Below, piece after piece: positions 37,205 through 47,893 of a stretch of 52,440 bases of DNA; within the stretch, counting starts at the first letter, position 1, and each line of letters opens with the position of its first letter. The notes beneath the pieces are model-generated. The model had not been told where the DNA came from and searched no databases. It saw nothing but the letters and a program-made list of their open reading frames with translations. Source of the stretch: an uncultured Nocardioidaceae bacterium (GTDB lineage Bacteria; Actinomycetota; Actinomycetes; Propionibacteriales; Nocardioidaceae); assembly GCA_902805855.1 (NCBI GenBank), contig CADCUJ010000008.1:1-52440 (forward strand), written 5' to 3'. The position numbers and the translations under genes were made by a program.

Positions 37205-38174
37205 GCGATCTCCCGCCCGGCCGGCGGCTGACCCGTCGGTGAAGGTGGTCGCGCTCGGCGGCGGGCACGGCCTCGCCGCGTCCCTGACCGCGCTCCGCAA
37301 CGTCGTGGCCGACCTCACCGCGGTGGTCACCGTCGCGGACAACGGTGGGTCCTCGGGCAGGCTCAGGCGTGAGTTCGGCGTGCTCCCACCCGGTGACCTA
37401 CGCCAGGCGCTCGCTGCACTGTGTGGCGACGACGAGTGGGGGCGCACCTGGGCCTCGGTGCTGCAGCATCGATTCGACGGCGACGGCGAGATGAGCGAGC
37501 ACGCGGTCGGCAACCTGCTCATCGTCGCGCTCTGGGAGCTGCTGGACGGGCACGTCCACGGTCTGGACTGGGTCGGCCGGCTCCTCGGCGCCCACGGTCG
37601 CGTGCTGCCGATGGCGACCACGCCGATCGACATGACCGCCCAGGTCCGAGGCCTCGACCCGCGTCGGCCGGAATCGCTCACCTCGGTGCGCGGCCAGGTC
37701 GAGGTGGCCTCCACGGCGGGGGAGGTGGTGTCGGTGGCTCTGGACCCGCGCGACCCCCCGGCCTGCCCGGAGGCGGTGGCGGCGCTGCAGAGCGCTGACT
37801 GGGTCGTTCTCGGCCCCGGTTCCTGGTTCACCAGTGTGATCCCGCACCTGCTGGTGCCGGACCTGAGGCGTGCGGTGATCGACTCCCCGGCCCGGAAGGC
37901 GGTGACGCTCAACCTTGCGCCACAGCCGGGGGAGACCGCCGGGTTCGCGCCCGAGACGCACCTGGACGTGCTGGTCGAGCATGCGCCGGGACTGCGGCTG
38001 GACGTGGTGGTAGCCGACGCTCGTGCGGTCGCCGACACCGGCGTACTCCGCAAGGCGGCCGCTGCTCTGGGCGCGGAGCTGATCGTCCTCGAAGTAGGCG
38101 CCGGTGATGGCTCACCGAGACACGACCCGTCGAAACTGGCCAATGCCTATGCGGGGTTCATGGTCACCGCATAG
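37197..38174 (+). CDS. yvcK: Gluconeogenesis factor YvcK/CuvA, UDP-GlcNAc-binding family
   Basis: 325 residues of the CofD-like fold. VVALGGGHGLAASLTALRN (about 16-34), TVADNGGSSGRLRREF (about 47-62) and PPGDLRQALAALCGD form the conserved nucleotide-sugar site, and VLGPGSWFTSVIPHLLVP is the family's central motif. YvcK homologues bind UDP-GlcNAc and link central carbon flow to peptidoglycan precursor synthesis; the mycobacterial one, CuvA, affects cell shape. The start overlaps the end of rapZ (GTGAGTGA), so translation is coupled. The product fits well next to gap, pgk and tpiA. Confidence 0.95.
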   Translation: MSERSPARPAADPSVKVVALGGGHGLAASLTALRNVVADLTAVVTVADNGGSSGRLRREFGVLPPGDLRQALAALCGDDEWGRTWASVLQHRFDGDGEMSEHAVGNLLIVALWELLDGHVHGLDWVGRLLGAHGRVLPMATTPIDMTAQVRGLDPRRPESLTSVRGQVEVASTAGEVVSVALDPRDPPACPEAVAALQSADWVVLGPGSWFTSVIPHLLVPDLRRAVIDSPARKAVTLNLAPQPGETAGFAPETHLDVLVEHAPGLRLDVVVADARAVADTGVLRKAAAALGAELIVLEVGAGDGSPRHDPSKLANAYAGFMVTA

Positions 38175-38258
38175 GGTGTCGCAGTCGTGTGATCGGGCCA
38201 CTGGCGGCCGCTCCGCGGCGGTTCCTTCAGTCGGGCAACACATGGCAGGATCGGATGT

Positions 38259-39245
38259 ATGGCGATGACGGCACAGGTCAAGGCAGAACTGGCCAGCACC
38301 AGCGTCACGAAGTCCTGTTGCCGCAAGTCCGAGGTCTCCTCGATGCTGCGATTCGCCGGTGGCCTGCACATCGTCAGCGGCCGCATCGTGGTCGAGGCCG
38401 AGCTGGACACCGGAGCCGCCGCGCGTCGTCTGCGCAAGGACATCGCCGAGGTCTACGGGCACCCCTCCGACGTGGTGATGGTCTCGGCCAACGGGATCCG
38501 CAGGGGGAGCAGGTACGTCGTCCGGGTGGTTCGTGACGGCGAGGCCCTGGCCCGGCAGACCGGTCTGCTCGACGGCCGTGGGCGACCGGTCCGTGGACTG
38601 CCACCCCAGGTGGTGTCCGGCGCCGGATGCGACTCGGTGGCTGCTTGGCGCGGTGCTTTTCTGGCGCACGGCTCGCTCACCGAACCCGGCCGCTCCTCCG
38701 CGCTGGAGGTGACCTGCCCCGGACCGGAGGCCGCGCTCGCCCTGGTCGGGGCAGCCCGCCGACTCGGTATCTCCGCGAAGGCCCGAGAGGTGCGCGGCGT
38801 GGACCGGGTGGTGATCCGCGACGGGGACGCCATCGGTGCCCTGCTGACCCGGCTGGGCGCCCACGAGTCGCTGATGGCGTGGGAGGAACGCAGGATGCGC
38901 CGGGAGGTCAGGGCCACGGCGAACCGGCTGGCCAACTTCGACGACGCGAACCTGCGCCGCTCCGCGCGGGCGGCGGTGGCAGCAGGGGCGCGGGTCGAGC
39001 GCGCGCTGGAGATCCTCGCCGACGAGATCCCCGACCACCTCAAGCTCGCCGGCGAGCTCCGGCTGCAGCACAAGCAGGCATCCCTCGAGGAGCTCGGCCA
39101 GCTGCACGACCCACCGCTGACCAAGGACGCGATCGCCGGTCGGATCCGGCGCCTGCTGGCGATGGCCGACAAGCGCGCCGAGGAGCTCGGCATCCCCGAC
39201 ACCGAGGCCAGCCTCACGCCGGAGATGCTCGCCGAACCCCAGTGA
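38259..39245 (+). CDS. whiA: DNA-binding protein WhiA, sporulation/cell-division regulator
   Basis: 328 residues. The N-terminal half ([20 protein letters not shown] up to about 200) is the degenerate LAGLIDADG-homing-endonuclease-like domain of WhiA, without catalytic acidic motif. The C-terminal helix-turn-helix is in [24 protein letters not shown] (about 283-306). In Streptomyces WhiA acts with WhiB to activate division genes; non-sporulating actinobacteria also keep it. ATG 38259 is chosen; MTAQVK two codons later is possible. CAGGAT ends 7 nt before the ATG, so it may also have its own leaderless transcript; otherwise it is read with uvrC-rapZ-yvcK (84 bp gap). Confidence 0.95.
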   Translation: MAMTAQVKAELASTSVTKSCCRKSEVSSMLRFAGGLHIVSGRIVVEAELDTGAAARRLRKDIAEVYGHPSDVVMVSANGIRRGSRYVVRVVRDGEALARQTGLLDGRGRPVRGLPPQVVSGAGCDSVAAWRGAFLAHGSLTEPGRSSALEVTCPGPEAALALVGAARRLGISAKAREVRGVDRVVIRDGDAIGALLTRLGAHESLMAWEERRMRREVRATANRLANFDDANLRRSARAAVAAGARVERALEILADEIPDHLKLAGELRLQHKQASLEELGQLHDPPLTKDAIAGRIRRLLAMADKRAEELGIPDTEASLTPEMLAEPQ

Positions 39246-40286
<1,041 letters not shown>

Positions 40287-40346
40287 GGACCGGGGTCGAG
40301 CGAGGTACCAGCGACCCAGCGGACGAGCAAGGGAGACCTGTGCCGG

Positions 40347-41543
40347 ATGCGCACGATCGACTCGCTCGGTGACCTGCGGGGCAAGCGTGTCCTGGTTCGC
40401 TCTGACCTGAACGTTCCGCTCGACAACGGCCGGATCACAGACGATGGGCGGATCCGTGCCAGCGTCCCTACGATCCGCACGCTCGTGGACGCGGGTGCTC
40501 GCGTCGTGGTGAGCGCCCATCTAGGCCGGCCCCAGGGCGAGCCGGACCCGCGCTACTCGCTGGCACCGGTGGCCGAGCGGCTCGGCGAGCTGCTCGGTCG
40601 TGAGGTCGCCTTCGCGAGCGACACGGTCGGCGAGAGCGCGCGGCGGACCAGCTCCTCTCTCGAGGACGGCTCCGCGGCGTTGCTGGAGAACGTGCGCTTC
40701 GACAGCCGCGAGACCAGCAAGGACGACGCGGAGCGGGGAGCCCTCGCCGACGAGCTTGCCGCGCTGGCCGACGTGTTCGTCAGCGACGGCTTCGGCGTCG
40801 TGCACCGCAAACAAGCCTCCGTCTACGACGTCGCCCAGCGGTTGCCGCACGCGATGGGTGGGCTGGTCGCCGCTGAGACGCAGGTGTTGCGCCGGCTGAC
40901 CGAGAGCCCCGAGCGGCCGTACGTGGTCGTCCTGGGTGGGTCGAAGGTCTCCGACAAGCTCGGCGTCATCGATGCTTTGCTGGCCAAGGCCGACCGGCTG
41001 CTGATCGGAGGCGGGATGGTGTTCACCTTCCTCGCGGCGCAAGGTCACGAAGTCGGCAAGAGCCTGCTCGAGCAGGACCAGGTCGAGACCTGCAGGAACT
41101 ACCTGCGACGGGGCGAGGACTCCGGTGTCCAGATCGTCCTCCCGACCGACATCGTGGTGGCCGAGGAGTTCCCCGGCGAAGGTACTCACGTGCAGCCGAG
41201 CGTCGTACCCGCCGACCAGATGCCCGAAGACGCGCTCGGCCTGGACATCGGACCTGACTCCGGCACGATGTTCGCCGGCTCCCTGGCCGACGCGCGGACC
41301 GTCTTCTGGAACGGTCCGATGGGCGTCTTCGAGTACGACGAGTTTGCCGGCGGCACCCGGGCCGTGGCACAGGCGCTGACCGAGGTCGACGGGCTCACCG
41401 TCGTCGGGGGTGGGGACTCGGCCGCGGCCGTGCGCAAGCTCGGGTTCGAGGAGTCCGCGTTCGGCCACATCTCCACCGGCGGTGGCGCGAGCCTCGAGTA
41501 CCTCGAAGGCAAGACCCTTCCCGGCCTCGACGTCCTCGACTAG
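40347..41543 (+). CDS. pgk: Phosphoglycerate kinase
   Basis: 398 residues. The N-terminal substrate domain has [19 protein letters not shown] (about 19-37), HLGRPQG and LENVRF, and the C-terminal nucleotide domain has [25 protein letters not shown] and [13 protein letters not shown] (about 354-366). It transfers phosphate from 1,3-bisphosphoglycerate to ADP. AGGGAGA lies about 11 nt before the ATG. tpiA follows after 7 bp, which is the usual gene order. Confidence 0.98.
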   Translation: MRTIDSLGDLRGKRVLVRSDLNVPLDNGRITDDGRIRASVPTIRTLVDAGARVVVSAHLGRPQGEPDPRYSLAPVAERLGELLGREVAFASDTVGESARRTSSSLEDGSAALLENVRFDSRETSKDDAERGALADELAALADVFVSDGFGVVHRKQASVYDVAQRLPHAMGGLVAAETQVLRRLTESPERPYVVVLGGSKVSDKLGVIDALLAKADRLLIGGGMVFTFLAAQGHEVGKSLLEQDQVETCRNYLRRGEDSGVQIVLPTDIVVAEEFPGEGTHVQPSVVPADQMPEDALGLDIGPDSGTMFAGSLADARTVFWNGPMGVFEYDEFAGGTRAVAQALTEVDGLTVVGGGDSAAAVRKLGFEESAFGHISTGGGASLEYLEGKTLPGLDVLD

Positions 41544-41550
41544 GAGACAG

Positions 41551-42342
41551 ATGAGCTCACGCACCCCGCTGATGGCGGGCAACTGGAAGATGAACCTGAA
41601 CCACCAGGAGGCGGTGGTCCTGGTGCAGAAGCTGGCCTGGACGCTCTCGGACAAGAAGCACGACTTCGAGCGTGCGGAGGTGGTGGTGGTCCCGCCGTAC
41701 ACCGACATCCGCAGCGTGCAGACCCTGGTCGACGGGGACCGTCTCGACATCGCGTACGGCGCCCAAGACGTGTCGGAGCACGAGAGCGGGGCGCACACCG
41801 GCGAGATCTCCGCGACGATGCTCGCCAAGCTCGGCTGCTCCTACGTCGTCGTGGGTCACTCCGAACGCAGGGAGCAGCACGCCGAGAGTGACGGCCTGGT
41901 CAGCGCCAAGGCCGGCCGTGTCATCGCCGCGGGCATGACGCCGATCGTGTGTGTCGGGGAGGGCATCGACGTGCGCCGGGAAGGCCGACACGTCGAGCAC
42001 TGCGTCGACCAGGTCACCGGCTCGCTTTCCGGCATCAGCGCCGACCAGGTCGCGGACCTGGTGATCGCCTACGAGCCGGTGTGGGCGATCGGCACCGGCG
42101 AGGTCGCCACTCCCGATGACGCGCAGGAGGTGTGCGCGTCCGTCCGTGCATGCGTCGCGGAGAACTTCTCCGACGAAGTCGCGGCCAAGGTACGCGTGCT
42201 CTACGGCGGATCGGTGAAGGCGGCCAATGTGGCAGGGATCATGGAGAAGCCTGACGTCGACGGCTGCCTGGTCGGTGGGGCGAGCCTCGACGCGGACGAG
42301 TTCGGTGGGATCTGCCGCTACTACGAGATGCCGGTCCTCTGA
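41551..42342 (+). CDS. tpiA: Triosephosphate isomerase
   Basis: 263 residues. AGNWKMN (Asn, Lys; about 9-15), VVVGHSERR (electrophilic His) and [20 protein letters not shown] (catalytic Glu and flexible loop 6, about 170-189), then [11 protein letters not shown] for phosphate binding. It interconverts dihydroxyacetone phosphate and glyceraldehyde-3-phosphate. ATG 41551 has GGAGACAG right upstream; the open frame before it is the end of pgk in another frame. Only 30 bp separate it from secG. Confidence 0.98.
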   Translation: MSSRTPLMAGNWKMNLNHQEAVVLVQKLAWTLSDKKHDFERAEVVVVPPYTDIRSVQTLVDGDRLDIAYGAQDVSEHESGAHTGEISATMLAKLGCSYVVVGHSERREQHAESDGLVSAKAGRVIAAGMTPIVCVGEGIDVRREGRHVEHCVDQVTGSLSGISADQVADLVIAYEPVWAIGTGEVATPDDAQEVCASVRACVAENFSDEVAAKVRVLYGGSVKAANVAGIMEKPDVDGCLVGGASLDADEFGGICRYYEMPVL

Positions 42343-42358
42343 ACGCCCCATCGTGAGT

Positions 42359-42364
42359 TAAGAT
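42359..42364 (+). promoter_or_regulatory. -10 box (TAAGAT) of secG
   Basis: TAAGAT ends 8 nt before GTG 42373, and there is no ribosome binding site. An own, possibly leaderless promoter between tpiA and secG is suggested; cotranscription with tpiA is not excluded. Confidence 0.4.
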
Positions 42365-42372
42365 CTTCCACC

Positions 42373-42609
42373 GTGGCTATCACCTTCACTGTCCTGCTCA
42401 TGATCACGAGCATGCTGCTGATCGTGCTCGTCCTGCTCCACAAGGGGCGTGGCGGTGGGCTTTCCGACATGTTCGGTGGCGGTGTCTCGAGCGGGCTCGG
42501 CGGCTCGTCGGTCGCGGAACGTAACCTGGACCGGATCACTGTGGGTATCGGACTGATCTGGTTCGCGTGCATCATCGCGTTGGGGCTGTTGCTCAGAAGC
42601 GGCAGCTGA
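42373..42609 (+). CDS. secG: Preprotein translocase subunit SecG
   Basis: 78 residues with two membrane helices: FTVLLMITSMLLIVLVLLH (about 4-22) and IGLIWFACIIALGLLL (about 58-73). Between them is the glycine-rich loop KGRGGGLSDMFGGGVSSGLG, which is the family signature. SecG is the non-essential third part of the SecYEG export channel. The position after tpiA is common in actinobacteria. Confidence 0.95.
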   Translation: MAITFTVLLMITSMLLIVLVLLHKGRGGGLSDMFGGGVSSGLGGSSVAERNLDRITVGIGLIWFACIIALGLLLRSGS

Positions 42610-42618
42610 GAATCGCCG

Positions 42619-42641
42619 TAAGCTCTCGAGAAGACGAGGAG
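42619..42641 (+). promoter_or_regulatory. Promoter -10 (TAAGCT) and ribosome binding site of rbpA
   Basis: TAAGCT (42619-42624) would start a short leader with GAGGAG ending at 42641. This spacing fits GTG 42650 (8 nt) and excludes GTG 42641, which overlaps the GAGGAG. Confidence 0.5.
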
Positions 42642-42649
42642 TGAGTAGC

Positions 42650-43009
42650 GTGGCTGGTGGAGGTAGCGCCATCCGTGGCAGCCGGGTGGGTGCCGGACCG
42701 ATGGGGGAGGTGGAGCGCGGTGACTCCGCTCCGCGACAGCGCGTCGTCTACTTCTGCGCCCACCAGCACGAGTCGGTGATCACGCTCGCCGTCGACGCCG
42801 TGGTGCCCGCGTCGTGGGACTGCCCGCGCTGTGGGCTTCCGGCCAGCCTCGACTCCGACAATCCGCCTCCGGCCCCGAAGATCGAGCCGTACAAGACCCA
42901 TCTCGCCTACGTCAAGGAACGGCGCTCCGACCAAGAGGCAGCCGACATCCTGGAGGAGGCCATCGCCACCTTGCGCATCCGGCGCAAGCGCGGCGACGTC
43001 GTCTTCTAG
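42650..43009 (+). CDS. rbpA: RNA polymerase-binding protein RbpA
   Basis: 119 residues. The flexible N-terminal tail has the conserved SAIRGSRVGAGPMGE; the zinc-binding-like core has VVYFCAHQH and WDCPRCGLPAS (Cys pairs); the linker carries KTHLAYVKERRS; and the C-terminal sigma interaction domain has EAADILEEAIATLR. RbpA binds group 1 sigma factors and stabilises open complexes in actinobacteria. GTG 42650 is chosen on ribosome binding site spacing. It ends on CTAG shared with the stop codon of convergent pgl. Confidence 0.96.
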   Translation: MAGGGSAIRGSRVGAGPMGEVERGDSAPRQRVVYFCAHQHESVITLAVDAVVPASWDCPRCGLPASLDSDNPPPAPKIEPYKTHLAYVKERRSDQEAADILEEAIATLRIRRKRGDVVF

Positions 43010-43752
43010 GCCTGCCCGGCTGCAGCCTGGTCGAGGAACCAGAGGGTCTGCTGCCGGCCCCGGGGGCGTCCGGCGGGAACCTCGTGCACGTCGGCCCCGG
43101 GCGTCAGCGCGCGGCGCACGGCGTCCGCCTTGTCGGCGCCTGCCACCACGAACCAGACCTCCCGGGTGCTTTCGAGCGCGGGGAACGTCAGGCTGATCCG
43201 CCGAGGTGGGGGTTTGGGTGAGTCCCGCACTGCAACCGCGATCGTGTCCTCCACGTCCAGCTCGGGAAAGCCGGGGAACAACGAGGCCACGTGACCGTCC
43301 GGCCCGACGCCGAGCATCACCACGTCGAACTCGCCCGCACCGTGGCTGCGGACCTCCTGCCCGTACGCCGCGGCGGCGACCTCGAGATCGTTGCCGAAGG
43401 CTCCGTCGGCCGAGGGCATCTCGTGAACCCGCGACGGATCCACCGGGAGGTGGTCGAGCATCGCAATGCGCGACTGGAGTGCGTTGCGGTCAGTGTCGTC
43501 GGCTGCGACGAAGCGCTCGTCCCCGTACCACCAGTCCACGTCCCCCCACGCCACGTCTGCGGCGTCTGCGGCGTCTGCGGCGGCCACGACGGCTCGGTGG
43601 ATCCGGTCCGCGATCGAGCCGCCGGTCAGCACGATGCCGGGGGTCCGCCCTTGGGCCTGGGCGGCCCGGACCACCTCGACGAGGCGGCTCGCGACACTGC
43701 TGGCCAATTCGTCCGGGTCGGGGTGGTGCAGGGTCTGCGGCTCGGGGTCCAT
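43006..43752 (-). CDS. pgl: 6-phosphogluconolactonase
   Basis: 248 residues. GIVLTGGSIADRIH (about 40-53), WYGDERFVAADDTDRNALQS (about 75-94), the catalytic-His segment LGVGPDGHVASLFPG (about 146-160) and LTFPALESTREVWFVVAGADKA near the end are the family's conserved blocks. It hydrolyses 6-phosphogluconolactone from Zwf. A run of Ala-Ala-Asp x3 (about 59-67) is coded by a perfect 9-bp repeat. ATG 43752 starts 1 nt after the opcA stop, and the gene ends the tkt-tal-pgi-zwf-opcA-pgl operon. Confidence 0.96.
   Translation of the reverse strand: MDPEPQTLHHPDPDELASSVASRLVEVVRAAQAQGRTPGIVLTGGSIADRIHRAVVAAADAADAADVAWGDVDWWYGDERFVAADDTDRNALQSRIAMLDHLPVDPSRVHEMPSADGAFGNDLEVAAAAYGQEVRSHGAGEFDVVMLGVGPDGHVASLFPGFPELDVEDTIAVAVRDSPKPPPRRISLTFPALESTREVWFVVAGADKADAVRRALTPGADVHEVPAGRPRGRQQTLWFLDQAAAGQA
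43555..43581. repeat. Three perfect copies of a 9-bp repeat inside pgl
   Basis: GTCTGCGGC is repeated three times and codes for Ala-Ala-Asp three times on the minus strand. Copy changes would keep the frame. Confidence 0.9.
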
Positions 43753-43753
43753 C

Positions 43754-44686
43754 TCAGGACTTCTTGCTCTTGCCCCGGGCACCGTCGTGCAGCATAGTCA
43801 ACCGGCGCACGGTGTCGGCGTAGATGTCGTCCTCGTCGAGCCTGCGCAGCTCCTCGCCCAAGAGCTCCGCGGTCTCGCGTCGCTTCAGCGCCACCGGCCG
43901 GTCGGGCTGTCCGGGCGAGGACAGGGTGGCCAGCCGACCGTCGGGACGGTCGATGACGATGGCACCGTTGCGGACCGTCAGGACGACCGAGGTGATCCCG
44001 GGGCCGGCGGAGCTCTTCCGCTCCACGGTGACGCGAAGCCGGTCGGAGAGCCACGCGGCGAGCAGGTCCGCGCTGGGACTGATCCGCTCGGCGCTCACCG
44101 ACGCGGCACTGACCTTGCCGGGGAACTGGTCGAGTGCCGCGGCCAGCAGTGCCCGCCAGCCGGTGATCCGCGTCCAGGCGAGGTCGGTGTTGCCCGGCGT
44201 GTAGGAGCGGCACTGGGTCAGCAGGGCCTTGGACTTTCCGCGGGTCGCGGCCGCGGCGTCGGTGATCCGGCGCTGGGCCAGCCTGCCGAGCGGGTCCGCC
44301 CCCGGCTTGTCCGGCGCCTTGGTCGGCCACCACACCACCACCGGGGAGTCGGGCAGCAGCAGCGGCAGCACCACGGACTCCGGATGCCTGGTCACCTCCC
44401 CGCTCAGCCGGATCATCGCGGTCTCGCCGGTCCAGCCGGAGCCGATCCCCACCTCGGCGTCGACGCGGGCGGACCCACGGCCGTCACCGAGGATCACCCC
44501 GAGCACCCGTGCGGGATGCTCGCGGGAGGCGGTGCGGGCGGCGCCCATCGCGTCCTCGGCCTCGTCCTCGTCGACGACGAAGATGAGGGTCATCACCATG
44601 CCCATGGCCGGGCTGCCGGCGCGTCGCCGTGCCCGGAGGAACTGCGCGGCGATCGCGCTCGAGCTGGTGTCCAGGAGCTCAGTCAT
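43754..44686 (-). CDS. opcA: Glucose-6-phosphate dehydrogenase assembly protein OpcA
   Basis: 310 residues. Conserved OpcA segments include RAGSPAMGMVMTLIFVVDED (about 20-39), the strand block GVILGDGRGSARVDAEVG, LLPDSPVVVWWPTKAPDKPG (about 108-127) and LDEDDIYADTVRRLTML near the end. OpcA is needed for, or redox-modulates, Zwf in cyanobacteria and actinobacteria. It follows zwf by 52 bp and precedes pgl by 1 bp, the standard arrangement. The C-terminal tail is Lys-rich. Confidence 0.96.
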   Translation of the reverse strand: MTELLDTSSSAIAAQFLRARRRAGSPAMGMVMTLIFVVDEDEAEDAMGAARTASREHPARVLGVILGDGRGSARVDAEVGIGSGWTGETAMIRLSGEVTRHPESVVLPLLLPDSPVVVWWPTKAPDKPGADPLGRLAQRRITDAAAATRGKSKALLTQCRSYTPGNTDLAWTRITGWRALLAAALDQFPGKVSAASVSAERISPSADLLAAWLSDRLRVTVERKSSAGPGITSVVLTVRNGAIVIDRPDGRLATLSSPGQPDRPVALKRRETAELLGEELRRLDEDDIYADTVRRLTMLHDGARGKSKKS

Positions 44687-44738
44687 GTCGGGGCCTGCGC
44701 GGGACCGGGGGTGAAGCGAGCGGTGTCGTGGGCTGCAT

Positions 44739-46274
44739 TCACGGCCTCCGCCAGATGCGCCCGTCGCGGGCGAGCATCCGCTCGGCCGACTCCGGGCCCC
44801 AGGTGCCAGACGGGTACGTGTCCGGCGCCCCGTGCTTGGCCCAGTACTGCACGATCGGGTCCAGGATCTTCCAGGACAGCTCGACCTCCTCGTGCCGGGG
44901 GAACAGCGGCGGCTCGCCGAGCAGTACGTCGAGGATCAGCCGCTCGTAGGCCTCCGGGCTGGACTCGGTGAACGTGCCGCCGTACGCGAAGTCCATGTTC
45001 ACGTCGCGGATCTCCATCGCCGTCCCGGGAACCTTGGCCCCGAACCTGATGGTCACTCCCTCGTCGGGCTGCACCCGGATGACCAGTGCGTTGTGGGTCA
45101 GCTCCTCGGTCGACGTCGCGGTGAACGGCAGATGCGGAGCGCGCTTGAACACCACCGCCACCTCGGTCACCCGACGGCCGAGCCGCTTGCCGGTGCGGAG
45201 GTAGAACGGGACGTTCGCCCACCGGCGGGTCTCGATGTCGAGCCTGATCGCGGCGAACGTCTCGGTGCGCGATCCGCGGGGGATGTCCGCTTCTTGGGTG
45301 TAGCCGTTCACCTTGTGGCCGCCTGCCCAGCCCTCGGTGTACTGGCCGCGCGCGGTGGCGAGGTCGAGTCGCCGGGGGAGCACCACGGCCTCCAGCACCT
45401 TCTGCTTCTCGATCCGCAGGTGCTTGGCGTCGAACGAGGTGGGCTCCTCCATCGCGATCAGCGCCATCAGCTGCAGCAGATGGTTCTGGATGACATCTCG
45501 TGCCGCACCGATACCGTCGTAGTACCCCGCTCGCCCGCCGATGCCGATGTCCTCGGCCATCGTGATCTGCACGTGGTCGACGTAGTTGGAGTTCCAGATC
45601 GGCTCGAACATCGCGTTCGCGAACCGCATCGCCAGGATGTTCTGGACCGTCTCCTTGCCCAGGTAGTGGTCGATCCGGAACACCGAGCCGGGCGGGAAGA
45701 CCTCGGAGATGACGGTGTTCAGCTCTCGAGCGGTCTTCAGGTCGCTGCCGAACGGCTTCTCGACCACGACCCGCCGCCAGGACTCCGCATTCTGCTCGGC
45801 CAGGCCATGCTCTTTGAGCTGTCCGATGACATCGGAGAAGAAGCGCGGTGGGATGGAGAGGTAGAAGGCGGTGTTCCCACCGGTGCCCCGCACCCGGTCG
45901 AGGTCGTGGATCGTCTGACGAAGGTTCTCGAACGCGAAGTCGTCGCTGAAGTCACCGGGCACGAACCGGAATCCCTCGGCGAGCTGCTGCCACACCTCCT
46001 CGCGGAAGTCGGTGCGGGAGTGCTCCTTGACCGCGTCGTGCACGATCTGGGCGAAGTCCTGGTCGGCCCAGTCCCGGCGAGCGAACCCGACCAGGGAGAA
46101 GCCCGGCGGCAGCAGCCCCCGGTTGGCCAGGTCGTAGACCGCCGGCATCAGCTTCTTGCGGGACAGGTCGCCGGTGACACCGAAGATCACCATCCCGCAG
46201 GGACCGGCAACCTTCGGCAGGCGGCGATCCTGAGGATCACGAAGCGGGTTGTCCCGCATGTTCATCGCGGTCAC
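44739..46274 (-). CDS. zwf: Glucose-6-phosphate 1-dehydrogenase
   Basis: 511 residues. The NADP-binding fold starts with IFGVTGDLSRKKLMPAVYDL (about 29-48), the substrate/catalytic motif is RIDHYLGKETVQNILAMRFA (about 201-220), with the catalytic His-Tyr-Leu-Gly-Lys, and VVEKPFGSD lies before it. It oxidises glucose-6-phosphate to the lactone and makes NADPH. The GTG start overlaps the pgi stop as GTGA, so coupling is likely; ATG codons at 46265 and 46259 are alternatives. Confidence 0.97.
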   Translation of the reverse strand: MTAMNMRDNPLRDPQDRRLPKVAGPCGMVIFGVTGDLSRKKLMPAVYDLANRGLLPPGFSLVGFARRDWADQDFAQIVHDAVKEHSRTDFREEVWQQLAEGFRFVPGDFSDDFAFENLRQTIHDLDRVRGTGGNTAFYLSIPPRFFSDVIGQLKEHGLAEQNAESWRRVVVEKPFGSDLKTARELNTVISEVFPPGSVFRIDHYLGKETVQNILAMRFANAMFEPIWNSNYVDHVQITMAEDIGIGGRAGYYDGIGAARDVIQNHLLQLMALIAMEEPTSFDAKHLRIEKQKVLEAVVLPRRLDLATARGQYTEGWAGGHKVNGYTQEADIPRGSRTETFAAIRLDIETRRWANVPFYLRTGKRLGRRVTEVAVVFKRAPHLPFTATSTEELTHNALVIRVQPDEGVTIRFGAKVPGTAMEIRDVNMDFAYGGTFTESSPEAYERLILDVLLGEPPLFPRHEEVELSWKILDPIVQYWAKHGAPDTYPSGTWGPESAERMLARDGRIWRRP

Positions 46275-47893
46275 CCGAGGGCACCGATCACCAGCGGGAT
46301 GGCGGCCTCGGGGTCGGTGAGGTGCAGCCGCAGCACCGGGCGAGCATGGTCGGCGAGGACCTGTGCGTCGCCTGCGGCCTGTGCCGCGATCAGACGGCCG
46401 AACGAGTAGTCCTTGCCGGGCACCGGCAGGTCCTGCTCCGGATCCGCGCTCACCTGCACGTAGACACCGTCGGCGGGACCGCCTTTGTGGAACTGGCCCG
46501 TGGAGTGCAGGAAACGCGGTCCCCAGCCGAAGGTCACGGGCCGCATGGTCCGCACGGCGAGCCGGCTGCGCACGTCGGCCAGCTCGGGGTGCTCCAACCG
46601 GTTCACGTAGGCCATCACCGCGACGTAACCCCGCTCCGGGTCGATCTGCCGCAACAGCGCCTCCACGGCCGCCCCGACGGTGTCGACGCCGTGCAGCCAG
46701 TCACCACCCAGTCCGCGGACCTCGACGGGTCCGTCGACGAAGTCGGGCTCGGTGCTGTCCGGTGGTCCCTCGAGCATCTCGCGGGCGGCTACCTTGGCGC
46801 TCTCCACGTCTGGCTGGTCGAACGGGTTGATGCCCAGGATCCGACCGGCGGTCGCCGTGGCCACCTCCCACAACAGCAGCTGCGCACCGAGTGGCCCGGC
46901 GACGAGGACGTACGAGCCGTCGGCCAACAATGCGCCGGCAGGTTCGGCGGTGCCCGCGACCAGATGAACGTTGGTCACGTCGTGGGGTGGCAGCGTGGCT
47001 TCGGGCGCCGTACTGTCTGCGACCACGACAGGCAGCAGTCCGGTGCCGCTCTTGCCGGTGCTCTCGGCGATCAGCTGCTCGGCCCAGTCCGGGAAGCCGG
47101 GCAGGCCCGAGCCCTCGTCGGCGATCACCAGCTTGTCGCGAAGCGGCTCCGTCCCGGCGACCGCTGCGCCGAGGCGCAGGCCCGGGTTCTGCTCCGAGTC
47201 GGTGCTCAGGTCTCCTGCGAGCGAGGCCGCGTCGTCGAGCAGGGTGCCGATGTCCGCGCCGGCCAGTCCGCTGGGCACCAGGCCGAAGGCGGTCAGGGCG
47301 GAGTAGCGACCACCGACGTGGGGATCGGCGTTCACCACTCGGTAGCCGGCGTCGCGGGACTCCTTGTCGAGCGGACTGCCCGGGTCGGTGACGACGACGA
47401 GCCGTCGCGCCGGGTCGATGCCGGCGGCCTCGAAGGCGGCTACATAGGCGCGCCGCTGCGCGTCGGTCTCCACCGTGGAGCCGGACTTGCTCGAGACCAC
47501 CACCACGGTGCGTTCGATCCGGTCGCCGAGCGCGGTGCGTACCTGGTCGGGATCGGAGGAGTCGAGGACAGTCAGCTCCACCCCCGAGGTAGCACAGATC
47601 ACCTCCGGTGCCAGCGAGGAGCCGCCCATGCCGCAGAGCACCACGTGGTCGAGGCCCTCGTCGACGAGCTCGCGCCGCAGGACGGCGACCTCCTCGACCA
47701 GGGGTCGGGATCCGTGGTGCAGCTGCACCCAGGAAAGCCGGATGGCAGCCTCGGACTCCGCCTCCGGCCCCCACAGGCTCGCGTCCTGTGCGAAGAGCCG
47801 GCTGGCGAAGCGCTCCTCGACGAGCGTCGGCACGACGCGGTCGACCGCGACTCCGGCCGACCCCTTGGCGACGACCTCGACCGGCCCACTCAC
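46271..47893 (-). CDS. pgi: Glucose-6-phosphate isomerase
   Basis: 540 residues. SIS-fold features: [17 protein letters not shown] (sugar-phosphate loop, about 134-150), [19 protein letters not shown] (about 191-209), and C-terminal [13 protein letters not shown]. The sequence is the longer divergent actinobacterial type that is placed between tal and zwf, not the classic E. coli-like one, so catalytic residue numbering differs. It interconverts glucose-6-phosphate and fructose-6-phosphate. GTG 47893 overlaps the tal stop by 4 bp (GTGA). Confidence 0.95.
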   Translation of the reverse strand: MSGPVEVVAKGSAGVAVDRVVPTLVEERFASRLFAQDASLWGPEAESEAAIRLSWVQLHHGSRPLVEEVAVLRRELVDEGLDHVVLCGMGGSSLAPEVICATSGVELTVLDSSDPDQVRTALGDRIERTVVVVSSKSGSTVETDAQRRAYVAAFEAAGIDPARRLVVVTDPGSPLDKESRDAGYRVVNADPHVGGRYSALTAFGLVPSGLAGADIGTLLDDAASLAGDLSTDSEQNPGLRLGAAVAGTEPLRDKLVIADEGSGLPGFPDWAEQLIAESTGKSGTGLLPVVVADSTAPEATLPPHDVTNVHLVAGTAEPAGALLADGSYVLVAGPLGAQLLLWEVATATAGRILGINPFDQPDVESAKVAAREMLEGPPDSTEPDFVDGPVEVRGLGGDWLHGVDTVGAAVEALLRQIDPERGYVAVMAYVNRLEHPELADVRSRLAVRTMRPVTFGWGPRFLHSTGQFHKGGPADGVYVQVSADPEQDLPVPGKDYSFGRLIAAQAAGDAQVLADHARPVLRLHLTDPEAAIPLVIGALG

